DNA of 64,000 nucleotides from an uncultured Bacillota bacterium (GTDB taxonomy: Bacteria; Bacillota; Clostridia; Lachnospirales; Lachnospiraceae), in assembly GCA_905200905.1 (NCBI GenBank), contig CAJKMA010000004.1:1-64000 (forward strand), written 5' to 3'. Below are positions 43,048-51,550 of this stretch, in pieces. Both the position numbers and the translations under genes were made by a program. How positions within the stretch are numbered: the stretch's first letter is position 1; every line of letters starts with the position of its first letter. The notes under the pieces were generated by a model that did not search any database, was not told the origin of the DNA, and was given only the letters and a program-made list of their open reading frames with translations.

Positions 43048-45495
43048 ATGGGAATGAATGAATATAAACTGGAATCTCATCCCCTTTGCAACCAAGCAGC
43101 TGTAGTACAAGGGGACACCTATCGCATTACGGTTTTGACACCTGCCCTAATCCGCTTGGAATACCACCCCCATGGAAGGTTTGAGGATCGGGCCACACAA
43201 TCTGTTTTAAACCGAGATTTCCCTGTTCCAAATTTTCAGATTCAGAAACAAAAGGGAGAGCTGATCTTGTACACAGATGAATTGGAATTACACTATGATG
43301 AGAAGCCTTTTTCCAAGCATGGTCTTATGATAAAAGCCACTGGCGGAAATGGATGGGGGCGTACATGGCGCTACGGTGAAGTTCCTGATACTCTTTTGGG
43401 AACAGCTAGGACCTTGGATATGTGCGATGGAGCTAATGTTCTGCAAGGAGGGGCTTACAGTGACAGCCTGGCTCCAACGAAAGATTCTGTCATAGGAAAG
43501 GTGCCTATGGAACATGGTGTACTCTCCCAACATGGCATCTCTCTCATTGATGACAGCCATTCCATGGTTCTTACGGAAGATGGATGGATTTCCCCAAGAG
43601 ATGAGGAGGTCATTGATCTATACTTCTTTGGATATGGACACCGCTACTTAGACTGTCTCAAAGACTTTTACCATCTTTGTGGCAAAACACCTCTTTTGCC
43701 AAGGTATGCTCTGGGAAACTGGTGGAGTCGGTATCACCGCTATACAGAAAATGAGTATAAAGAATTGGTAGAGCGTTTTGAAAAAGAAGAACTGCCTTTT
43801 TCTGTTGCTGTTATTGATATGGACTGGCATCTGGTGGATGATGTGGATCCCAAGTATGGCAGTGGATGGACTGGATATACCTGGAACAAAAACTTTTTCC
43901 CAGACCCAAAGGAATTTATGTCCTGGCTCCACGAACATCACATGAAAGTTACTTTAAATGTACATCCTGCAGATGGTATTCGAGCTTATGAGGAGCTCTA
44001 TCCCCGTGTAGCAGAAAAAATGGGCATAGACCCAGAAAGTGGACATCCTGTTTTGTTTGACCCTGCTGACCCTCATTTTATGGAGGTTTATCTAAAAGAA
44101 CTGCATCACTCTCTGGAGGAGCAAGGTGTAGATTTCTGGTGGCTGGATTGGCAGCAGGGCGGCATAACCAAAATACCTGGTTTGGATCCTCTGTGGATGT
44201 TAAATCACTATCATTTTCTGGACAGCAGTTGGAAAGGAACACGTCCTATGACCTTTTCCCGTTATGCCGGTGTTGGAAGCCACCGTTATCCCATTGGATT
44301 TTCCGGAGATACGGTAATTTCCTGGGACAGTCTGGCTTTTCAGCCTTATTTCACCAGCACAGCCAGCAACATTGGCTATGGATGGTGGAGCCATGATATC
44401 GGAGGACATATGATGGGTGTCCGAGATGATGAACTTATGGCCCGTTGGATACAATACGGAGTTTTCTCACCCATTAACCGCTTACACAGTACTGATAATC
44501 CCTTTAATGGAAAAGAACCCTGGAAGTTTAACCGGACTACCTGTCATGTTATGGAAACTTATTTAAGACTGCGCCACAGCCTGATTCCTTATCTTTATAC
44601 CATGAACCGAAGAGCAAGCCGAGAAAGTCTTCCTCTGGTACAGCCTATGTATTACCTGGAACCTGATCAGGGAGAAACTTATGAAGTGAAAAATGAATAT
44701 TATTTTGGCTCTGAGCTGCTGGTATCTCCTATTACGGAAAAACAGGACCCACAAGCCAAAGTGGGGAAAGCAAAAACTTGGCTTCCAAAAGGACTTTGGG
44801 TAGATTTCTTTACTGGTCTAATCTACCAGGGCGGACGTATGTTGAATCTCTTTCGGAGTGTGGAGCACATTCCGGTTCTTATGAAAGCAGGAGCCATTGT
44901 TCCCATGCAAAATATGGAAGCCTTCAACAACAGCGTAGAAAATCCTTCTGCCATGGAAGTACACATTTTCCCTGCAAAAGACGGTTCCTTTACCCTTTGG
45001 GAAGATGATGGAGACTCACCAGAGGATAAAGATGCAAACTGGGCTTGTACCAAACTTACATTTTGTAAGGAAGCAACACCCAAGTTTCAGATTGGAAAAG
45101 CCAAGGGAAATCTGGAAATCCTTCCAAAATTCAGATCCTGGAAACTGGTATTTGCAGCTGTGAAACCAACTGCTGTCATAGTAACCGCAGACAAAGCACC
45201 CTTACAAGCAACGGTTACCTACGAGAAAACTACTTCCAGCCTCATAGTAGAGCTCCCAGAAACAGCCATCGAAAAAGAAATTTCCGTTTTATTCCCACAG
45301 GGACTCAGCCTGACAGAAAATCATTTGGCCGAACGCTGCTATGAGCTGTTAGAGCCAGCCCAGATAGGATACGACTTAAAATCAAAAATCTACGGTCTGG
45401 TAAAAGAGCAGGGGGCAAACTGCATAGGTAGTCTTGCTGCACTTTCTTTCAATGAAGCTTTATTTGGGGCACTATGTGAAATTTTAACTGCATAA
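43048..45495 (+). CDS. Glycoside hydrolase family 31
   Basis: A cytoplasmic (no signal peptide) 815-residue alpha-glycosidase. The catalytic domain (about 210-600) has the nucleophile Asp in DFWWLDWQQGG and the acid/base in PIGFSGDTVISWDSL, followed by GYGWWSHDIGGH and the RWIQYGVFSPINRLH region. An N-terminal beta domain and C-terminal beta domains flank it. Alpha-glucosidase or alpha-xylosidase activity is possible; the family alone does not decide. AGGAGG precedes the ATG at 43048. It is divergent from the FGGY kinase. Confidence 0.9.
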   Translation: MGMNEYKLESHPLCNQAAVVQGDTYRITVLTPALIRLEYHPHGRFEDRATQSVLNRDFPVPNFQIQKQKGELILYTDELELHYDEKPFSKHGLMIKATGGNGWGRTWRYGEVPDTLLGTARTLDMCDGANVLQGGAYSDSLAPTKDSVIGKVPMEHGVLSQHGISLIDDSHSMVLTEDGWISPRDEEVIDLYFFGYGHRYLDCLKDFYHLCGKTPLLPRYALGNWWSRYHRYTENEYKELVERFEKEELPFSVAVIDMDWHLVDDVDPKYGSGWTGYTWNKNFFPDPKEFMSWLHEHHMKVTLNVHPADGIRAYEELYPRVAEKMGIDPESGHPVLFDPADPHFMEVYLKELHHSLEEQGVDFWWLDWQQGGITKIPGLDPLWMLNHYHFLDSSWKGTRPMTFSRYAGVGSHRYPIGFSGDTVISWDSLAFQPYFTSTASNIGYGWWSHDIGGHMMGVRDDELMARWIQYGVFSPINRLHSTDNPFNGKEPWKFNRTTCHVMETYLRLRHSLIPYLYTMNRRASRESLPLVQPMYYLEPDQGETYEVKNEYYFGSELLVSPITEKQDPQAKVGKAKTWLPKGLWVDFFTGLIYQGGRMLNLFRSVEHIPVLMKAGAIVPMQNMEAFNNSVENPSAMEVHIFPAKDGSFTLWEDDGDSPEDKDANWACTKLTFCKEATPKFQIGKAKGNLEILPKFRSWKLVFAAVKPTAVIVTADKAPLQATVTYEKTTSSLIVELPETAIEKEISVLFPQGLSLTENHLAERCYELLEPAQIGYDLKSKIYGLVKEQGANCIGSLAALSFNEALFGALCEILTA

Positions 45496-46246
45496 ATAAA
45501 CGTGTATAGTCTCTTCTCCTCTTAGAATGCGAAGCCCTCCAAGTGCCAGGGCTTCCATTTCTTTTTCTCCAGGCATGACAATGACAGGTGCCAGAAAGCC
45601 CACGTATTCTTCTACTTGTTTTGTGAGGATTTTAGAATAGGCCAGACCGCCGGTAAGAATAATGGCATCACACCTTCCTTTCAATACAATGGAAAGCTGA
45701 CCAATCCCTTTTGCAATCTGATAGGCCTGGGCTTTGAATACCTGTTCTGCGTAAGCATCTCCCTCCAAAATCCTCTCTTCAATTTCTCTTGCATCACTGG
45801 TCCCTAGGTGTGCATACATTCCACCCATACCTCTGATTTTTTTCTTCATTTCACTGGCCGTATATTTTCCGGAATAGCACAGTTTAATGAGTTCCAGGGC
45901 CGGCACGCTTCCAGAACGTTCCGGAGAAAACTGTCCCTCATCATCTCCTATGGTATCTAAAATCGCCCCATGTTCATGAACGCTCACTGAGATACCTCCG
46001 CCTAAATGGGCTACCAACAACCGCAGATCTTGATAATTTAATCCCTGCTTTTTCGCATACTCTATAGCCATGGCCCTACTGTTCAGCACATGGCAGAAGC
46101 TTTATCCACTACATAGCCCCCGTTCTGAAGTCCTGGAACCAAACCACATCTTCCTGTATCATTTTCTCTTCCCCTTGAAACAATGCCAGTTTCGTGCTGG
46201 TAGAGCCAGGATTAATGATTAATTGTACTTCTCTTCCTCGTTCCAT
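45484..46246 (-). pseudogene. buk: Eroded butyrate kinase (buk) with internal deletions
   Basis: Three pieces of Buk lie in different frames. First, from the ATG at 46246: EVQLIINPGSTSTKLALFQG, the phosphate-binding start. Second, GLVPGLQNGGYVVDKAS near 46145-46090. Third, from about 46089 to 45484: VLNSRAMAIEYAKKQGLNY, LLVAHLGGGISVSVHEHG, FSPERSGSVP and DAIILTGGLAYSK to the normal end. Relative to the roughly 355-residue family, about 60 residues are missing at each join. The acetokinase fold cannot form, so this is a dead gene. Its last codons overlap the convergent GH31 gene by 12 bp. Confidence 0.85.
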
Positions 46247-46607
46247 GTATGTTTTGCCCACCTTCTTTTTGGTTTACCATTTGTTTTAAACAGGCTTGTG
46301 CAAACTTATCCGGCGCTCCTTTGCAAAAATCAAAAAGCCATCTATCCTGGACAGAAATCTCTTCCAGATAGCACCCCTTTCCCTTTTGTTCCACCACCTT
46401 TTCCATGTGCTGAAATTCCTTTTGAAATCCCCCTGCATACTGATTCCAAATTTCCACAGCATAGATTTCAAAGCCGAAAAAATCTGCCAAATAGGTTAGC
46501 CTATCAAAATCGGAAAACTTCATCTCTTTTTTTCCTAACAGCAATTCCCTATCTTCTTCTTTACATAAATATAAGAAAGCAAAACGCTCCAGGTCTTTTC
46601 GTTCCAT
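46212..46607 (-). CDS. Hypothetical protein, 131 residues
   Basis: Not recognised. It is soluble and rich in Phe, Glu and Lys (MERKDLERFAFLYLCKEEDR, then LADFFGFEIYAVEIWNQY, DRWLFDFCKGAPDKFAQ). The ATG has AGGAG 6 nt upstream. The last ten codons overlap the start of the broken buk gene in another frame, so the true 3' end may have been altered by nearby decay. A GTCTCA inverted-repeat element lies just upstream and touches its ribosome site. Confidence 0.5.
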   Translation of the reverse strand: MERKDLERFAFLYLCKEEDRELLLGKKEMKFSDFDRLTYLADFFGFEIYAVEIWNQYAGGFQKEFQHMEKVVEQKGKGCYLEEISVQDRWLFDFCKGAPDKFAQACLKQMVNQKEGGQNIHGTRKRSTINH

Positions 46608-46620
46608 ACACTTCTCCTTT

Positions 46621-46692
46621 TTGTCTCACTTTTACAATCAATTTTATACTCTATGAAAAGGAAACGCAAGGAAAAGTGCAAAAAACGAGACA
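46621..46692. repeat. GTCTCA inverted-repeat element, copy 1
   Basis: TTGTCTCACTTTTACAA at 46621 and the opposing GCAAAAAACGAGACAAA ending near 46692 face each other. The unit is about 70 bp and resembles a second one at 57498-57565. It holds no ORF. Function unknown: operator, or the ends of a tiny mobile element. Confidence 0.4.
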
Positions 46693-46706
46693 AATCTATG
46701 GACTTT

Positions 46707-48305
46707 TTACTTACGTTTATAGATCGTTTTACCTTCTTTTATGGTTTCCAAAACCTTCACGTTTTTTACCTCTTCCACTGGAACTTCCAATGGATTTTTA
46801 TCCAAAATAATCAAATCTGCAACATACCCTTCTTTTATCATTCCCTTGCTCTGTTCTTCTCCATACTGGTATGCTCCATGAATGGTCATGGCTTTTAATC
46901 CATCATAAACACTGATTTTTTCGTTTTCTTCTAGCTGAACACCTGCTTTTGTCACACGGCTGGCTGCACACCAAATGGTTTCCAATACATTTGGCATTAA
47001 AACCGGACTGTCTTGGTGAAAGGTAAATGGCAGATGAAATCTTAATGCTGTTCCAGCCGGAGAAATTCTTTTGGCACGTGCCTTTCCAAAATTCTGGATA
47101 TGAATATCTCCCCAATAATATACATGGGCAACAAAAAAGCTAGGCATCATAGAAATTTCTTTCATCCGCTTTAATTGCTCCTCTTGCACCAGCTGTGCAT
47201 GAATCATAACTGGACGGTTTGTAGTATATTGGGGATGTTCCTTTGCTACTTTTTCAAAAACCCGAATATACTGCTCTGCTGCTGCATCCCCGTTACAATG
47301 TGCCAGAAGCTGCTGTCCATCCTCTAAGGCTGCCAAAACCAACGCTTCCAATTTTTCATCGCTGTGTATAGGGTACCCACAATATCCATCTTCTGCTTGC
47401 TCATAGGGTTCCAGCATCCATGCAGTTCTTCCCTGAGGGGAACCATCTAGAAATACCTTATATCCTCCTATGCGGAAATGATTGGTATACTGGTGCAGCA
47501 ATTCCTGACGCTGTGTCAATAAGGTCCGGCAATGCTCCAAGTCCAGATATCCCACCAAATCTAAATATAACTCCTGCTTCTTGCAGGCATATTCCAGAAT
47601 CTGAAACAACTGCTCTGTCACCATGCCTTCTTGTATAGTAGTAATACCGTAAGATGCATAAATTTCCTGAGCCTGTTTGAAATTCTCCATCATGTCTTCA
47701 ATTCCAGGCATGGGCATCTGGTTCCTGCATGCTACAAAAGCATTTTCCTCCATATAGCCATTTAATTCTCTGCTCCCCTGTATACGCCCATAACATCCGC
47801 CTTCAGGGTCCTTAGTATTCTCTGTAAGTCCCTGAATTTCAAGTCCCAGAGAATTACATACCCCCATATGAGAGGATGCATGTACTACCATAATGGGATA
47901 CTCTTTGGAAATCTCATCCAACACCATTTTATCTGGGTGGCGTTTCTCTTGTAGAAAATTATGGTCATAGTTGGTTCCTACTACCCATTGTCCTTTTGGA
48001 ATATTTCTTTTCTCAATAAACGCTTTCATGGATGTTACAATATCCTGAAAATTTTCTGTTCTGGACAAATCACATTGGGATAGGGCGGACGCCAACCCTG
48101 AAAAATGGCTGTGTCCGTCTATAAAGCCTGGAAGCAGGGTTTTGCCCTGTAAATCAACTAAAACCGTATCTTGTGTTTTACAGGAAAGGACCTCCTCCTG
48201 TGTTCCGCATTTTACAATTTTTCCATTTTCTATAAGCACGGCTTCTACCTTAGGACAAGAATCATCCATGGTAAGAATCGTACCGTTTACAAATACATAA
48301 TTCAT
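46707..48305 (-). CDS. Amidohydrolase family protein (YtcJ-like)
   Basis: A 532-residue metal-dependent hydrolase. The first metal motif is LPGFIDGHSHFSG near 60-72, with later metal ligands in LLAHCNGDAAAEQY and MIHAQLV, and the Asp in FHQDSPVLMP. The N- and C-terminal strands form the usual composite beta-sandwich (NGTILTMDD and GYVADLIILDKNPL). The YtcJ branch acts on unknown amides; it lacks a signal peptide. It is followed upstream by a VOC-family gene 27 bp away, with which it may be co-transcribed. Confidence 0.85.
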   Translation of the reverse strand: MNYVFVNGTILTMDDSCPKVEAVLIENGKIVKCGTQEEVLSCKTQDTVLVDLQGKTLLPGFIDGHSHFSGLASALSQCDLSRTENFQDIVTSMKAFIEKRNIPKGQWVVGTNYDHNFLQEKRHPDKMVLDEISKEYPIMVVHASSHMGVCNSLGLEIQGLTENTKDPEGGCYGRIQGSRELNGYMEENAFVACRNQMPMPGIEDMMENFKQAQEIYASYGITTIQEGMVTEQLFQILEYACKKQELYLDLVGYLDLEHCRTLLTQRQELLHQYTNHFRIGGYKVFLDGSPQGRTAWMLEPYEQAEDGYCGYPIHSDEKLEALVLAALEDGQQLLAHCNGDAAAEQYIRVFEKVAKEHPQYTTNRPVMIHAQLVQEEQLKRMKEISMMPSFFVAHVYYWGDIHIQNFGKARAKRISPAGTALRFHLPFTFHQDSPVLMPNVLETIWCAASRVTKAGVQLEENEKISVYDGLKAMTIHGAYQYGEEQSKGMIKEGYVADLIILDKNPLEVPVEEVKNVKVLETIKEGKTIYKRK

Positions 48306-48332
48306 ATATTTTAACCTCTCTTCTTTTTATCA

Positions 48333-48713
48333 TTACTCATGCAGCTCCAAGGGCAGCCCATCTGGGTCATGGAAAAAAGTCATCTTTTCCCCTGTAAAGA
48401 AATCAATCCGAACAGGTTCTGTCTCAATTCCCAGTGCATTTAATTCCTTCACTGTTTCTTCTACTGACTTCACATGAAAAGCCAGATGCCTGAGCCCATA
48501 GGCTTCCGGATAACTAGGTCTTTTGGGGCATTCTTTCATAATAAATAGTTCTAACTCCATATCCCCTAACTGTAAATCAATTTTATAATCCTGACGTTCT
48601 TCCCTATAGTGTTCCCGAATGATCTGAAATCCCAGAAGGTCCACATAAAAATGTTTTGATGCTTCATAATCACTGCCAATGATAGCAATATGGTGTACTT
48701 TGTTTAAATCCAT
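48333..48713 (-). CDS. VOC family (glyoxalase-like) protein
   Basis: A 126-residue vicinal-oxygen-chelate protein in two beta-alpha-beta-beta-beta modules: VHHIAIIGSDYEASKHFYVDLLG at the start, then GLRHLAFHVKSVEETVKEL, and the final metal Glu in FFHDPDGLPLELHE. Metal ligands His and Glu are in place, so it could be an isomerase or lyase; the substrate is unknown. I chose the second ATG (48713), 8 nt after AAGGG; the first one is too close. Confidence 0.85.
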   Translation of the reverse strand: MDLNKVHHIAIIGSDYEASKHFYVDLLGFQIIREHYREERQDYKIDLQLGDMELELFIMKECPKRPSYPEAYGLRHLAFHVKSVEETVKELNALGIETEPVRIDFFTGEKMTFFHDPDGLPLELHE

Positions 48714-48801
48714 AGCATGCACCCTTTCTATATTTCCATCTTATTTCTTTGTCCGTTTCTATTTTACCCTATTTTTCCTCTTTTGACTATCTAGGAATTA
48801 G

Positions 48802-48861
48802 AAAAGCCATTCCACAAAAACACCGCCAGAACTTTTGGCAGCCTTTCATGGAATGGCTTTT
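48802..48861. terminator. Bidirectional terminator after the GH120 gene
   Basis: AAAAGCCATTCCA (48802-48814) pairs perfectly with TGGAATGGCTTTT (48849-48861). An inner stem near 48824-48842 adds to the fold. T-rich runs follow on both sides, next to the GH120 stop. Confidence 0.75.
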
Positions 48862-48874
48862 AATTTTTTCTATT

Positions 48875-50866
48875 TTATTTTCTTAACAATGGTTTCTTTG
48901 CATCTTCTGCACTGGCAAAAGGTCCTGGAACAACCTGGATTCCTCTGTGTCCTCCAAAATAGTCTGATTCAAACAAAATCGCAGTTCCATCTGGATTCTC
49001 AAATTTCTGTTCTGGCTCAAATGCCTGTCCCAGAATGTCTGTATGAATCATTCTGCCTGTAAAATCTTTGAGTACCTCATACAGATTGGTGTCCAGATAA
49101 TAAGTTCCGTCTTTTTCCACCAGCTCTACTTTCACTTCATCACTGGAAACAAAACCGTTTACTTCATTCTTACATGTCTTCGCACCACTAAGATAAGCAT
49201 TTCCTTCTGTCCAAACAGGAAGGTGACCAAAATGAGCCGGTTCCAGTTTTTTCATATCTGCTGGTTTGCTGAAATCAAACTGTGCGCTCCACTCATCATA
49301 AGTAGGATATTCATCAAACATCCAGGTTCCTGCTTTTCTATTCTCTGTGTCAAATCCATCATCAGAATCATGAGGAATCACCACATCTTTTGAAGGCCAT
49401 TTCTGAACAAAAATATTGTTGTAGAATCTGTCATCTCCATGGAGGAAGGTCATGAATCCCATGACTTCTGTACGGTGAGGAATGTGGTAAGGAGTATATC
49501 TCCAGCCAGTACCTTCTCCCACACAAGTAAGGGCACCGCAAATCAAGTTATGTACCATAGCAAGTCCCTGGGTTGAAAAACGTAAACTTGCCTCAGACAA
49601 CATAATATTGTTATCAATTAAAGTCGGTCCGTGGCTAACCTCCACAAAAATATCCTGGGACGTCATGCCGCCTTTTAAAGTTTTCGCAAAGGCAGGTTTC
49701 TGATTGTCATGAAGCAGGTTCTGGGAAAGTCTTGTGCCCTGTGCCTCCCAGTCGCACCAGATTCCCATGGTACAGTGATGGATATGGTTTCTTCGCATAG
49801 TAACGTCAATAGCAGCGTGCATCTTAATTCCTGCAATTTCTGCTCCACCCTGTTCCATCATGTTATTAATATGGTGAATATGGTTATCTTCAATTAGACT
49901 GAACACACCGCCCATACGTCCAATAATACCGCCCTGTTCACAGTGGTGAATGTTATTTCGGCGGATAATATGACTTCCTACCTTTTCTTTTAACCATCCA
50001 TGATACTGCCCTTTACATACAGCATCTCGTTCCATCTGTGTTGGGCTCTTTACATATTTATAGGTAAAATAATGGTCATTATCTGGGTCCAGATATTTTC
50101 CTACAGAAATTCCTGCACATTTACTGTTGGAAATATCGCAATCCTCAATAATCCATCCTTTACTCCAGTGAGGTCCAATCATACCATCCTGAAAAGCTGC
50201 CGGAGGTGCCCAGGTAGTAGCTGCTTTGCAAATGGTAAATCCACTTACCGTAATATAGTTTCTTCCTGTCTCAGAAGGCATGAAACATTCTCGTCTTACA
50301 TTGATTTCCACATTTTCTTCATTAGGATTTTTCCCTTGGAAATTGGCATAAAGAATCGTCTCATCTTTTTCCTCATCCTGTGTGGTATACCACTTATATA
50401 CAGATTCTTCTGGCACCCAGCTACATTCGTAGACTTCTCCTTTGATACATTCTTCCAGCGTTGCTGTCTCATAAAGGGCTCTGTCATTGAGATAAACACA
50501 GCCTGTATGTTTGTCTGCTTTTGCAAAATACCAGTCTCCATATACAAATGTAGTGTAAGGATTATAAGTTCCAAAAAGGCTGTTTGGAATCCTGCTTACC
50601 CATACATTCCCTTCATATAATTCCCAGTTTTTCACAGATTCCGCTCCAGTAATCACCGCTTGTAAAGGCTCTGTACTACGGTAAGTAATACGTGCATCCT
50701 CAGCTCCTGCATGAACTGGATTTACGTATTCACGGTAAACTCCCGGCGCTACTAAAACTTCATCGCCTGGCTGTGCGATTTTTGCTGCATCATTGATACG
50801 GCGAAAAGGCATCTGCTGAGTTCCGTTTCCATCATGTCCTGCATGAACATCTACATAAATTTTCAT
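48875..50866 (-). CDS. GH120-type beta-xylosidase (parallel beta-helix)
   Basis: A 663-residue right-handed beta-helix protein without a signal peptide. It aligns from memory over its whole length with Thermoanaerobacterium XylC, the founding GH120 enzyme: VYREYVNPVHAG, YANFQGKNPNEENVEINVRR, GPHWSKGWIIEDCDI, then the catalytic Asp in GIWCDWEAQGTRLSQN (about 372) and catalytic Glu in DIFVEVSHGP (about 408). The gap between them is 14 residues longer than in XylC. It would release xylose from xylo-oligosaccharides in the cytoplasm. AAAGGA precedes the ATG. It stands alone with its own terminator. Confidence 0.88.
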   Translation of the reverse strand: MKIYVDVHAGHDGNGTQQMPFRRINDAAKIAQPGDEVLVAPGVYREYVNPVHAGAEDARITYRSTEPLQAVITGAESVKNWELYEGNVWVSRIPNSLFGTYNPYTTFVYGDWYFAKADKHTGCVYLNDRALYETATLEECIKGEVYECSWVPEESVYKWYTTQDEEKDETILYANFQGKNPNEENVEINVRRECFMPSETGRNYITVSGFTICKAATTWAPPAAFQDGMIGPHWSKGWIIEDCDISNSKCAGISVGKYLDPDNDHYFTYKYVKSPTQMERDAVCKGQYHGWLKEKVGSHIIRRNNIHHCEQGGIIGRMGGVFSLIEDNHIHHINNMMEQGGAEIAGIKMHAAIDVTMRRNHIHHCTMGIWCDWEAQGTRLSQNLLHDNQKPAFAKTLKGGMTSQDIFVEVSHGPTLIDNNIMLSEASLRFSTQGLAMVHNLICGALTCVGEGTGWRYTPYHIPHRTEVMGFMTFLHGDDRFYNNIFVQKWPSKDVVIPHDSDDGFDTENRKAGTWMFDEYPTYDEWSAQFDFSKPADMKKLEPAHFGHLPVWTEGNAYLSGAKTCKNEVNGFVSSDEVKVELVEKDGTYYLDTNLYEVLKDFTGRMIHTDILGQAFEPEQKFENPDGTAILFESDYFGGHRGIQVVPGPFASAEDAKKPLLRK

Positions 50867-50985
50867 TGCAATCCCATCCTTTTCTTTTAAATTGATACTG
50901 TTATTTTAACTCTTTTTCCAAGAAAAAGATTGCACAAATCAGGATTATTTTAGCACTTATCGGATATTTTTCAAAAAATTTCTAC

Positions 50986-51014
50986 TTGACAGGCTGTTTG
51001 CAAAGCCTTACAAT
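50986..51014 (+). promoter_or_regulatory. Strong promoter of the DUF2871 gene
   Basis: TTGACA and TACAAT have a 17-bp spacer. A perfect palindrome begins inside the -10. Confidence 0.8.
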
Positions 51015-51028
51015 GAACATTGTTCATT
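51012..51028. promoter_or_regulatory. Palindromic operator overlapping the -10
   Basis: AATGAACATTGTTCATT is a perfect 8-1-8 palindrome that overlaps the -10 hexamer and the start of transcription. This is the layout of a TetR- or MarR-type repressor site. No such regulator gene is in the window. Confidence 0.7.
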
Positions 51029-51070
51029 TAGAATACTATGAGATAATTTATTGAGAAAGGAACTTAAAAA

Positions 51071-51496
51071 ATGAAAAAAATATGGAATGCTTCTATGCTC
51101 TACCTTCTTCTTGCCATGGCAGGCGGTGTCTTTTACCGAGAATTCAGCAAATTCCATGGCTACACTGGAAAGACAACTCTGGCATATGTACACGTGCACT
51201 TTCTAGTACTTGGTATGTTTTTATTTCTTTTAACTGCACTGTTTGCCAGTCAGAAGCCTGAACTTTTACATAACAAACTTTTCCAAAGATTCTTTGCTTT
51301 GTACAACATTGCCCTTCCTTTTATGGTTACCACCATGCTGGTAAGAGGTACCTTACAAGTTTTACAAACAGAACTTACCAAGGCATCCAATGCTATGATT
51401 TCTGGCTTTGCAGGTATCTCCCACATCCTCATGGCAGTCTCACTGGTAATGTATTTACTTGCTCTGAAAAAAACTTATATAGCAGATAAAAAATAA
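51071..51496 (+). CDS. DUF2871 membrane protein
   Basis: A 141-residue membrane protein with four helices: MLYLLLAMAGGVFYREFSKF, LAYVHVHFLVLGMFLFLLTALF, then two more near 75-95 and 110-130. The His residues in YVHVHFLVLG and the Arg/Glu in the first helix are typical of the DUF2871 family, whose function is unknown. In other Firmicutes it commonly lies beside a TetR-type regulator, which fits the palindromic operator here. A terminator follows. Confidence 0.8.
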   Translation: MKKIWNASMLYLLLAMAGGVFYREFSKFHGYTGKTTLAYVHVHFLVLGMFLFLLTALFASQKPELLHNKLFQRFFALYNIALPFMVTTMLVRGTLQVLQTELTKASNAMISGFAGISHILMAVSLVMYLLALKKTYIADKK

Positions 51497-51497
51497 A

Positions 51498-51549
51498 AAT
51501 ATCAGGATATCACAGAAAAAGGAAATTTGTGACATCCTGATATTTTATT
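51498..51549. terminator. Bidirectional terminator between DUF2871 and the ABC permease
   Basis: AATATCAGGATATCACA pairs with TGTGACATCCTGATATT (one mismatch) around an A-rich loop, with T runs outside on both strands. Confidence 0.8.
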
Positions 51550-51550
51550 T

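Noticed and set aside
50000..50620. 206-residue plus-strand ORF opposite the GH120 gene
   Set aside because: Antisense shadow of a strongly supported beta-helix enzyme.
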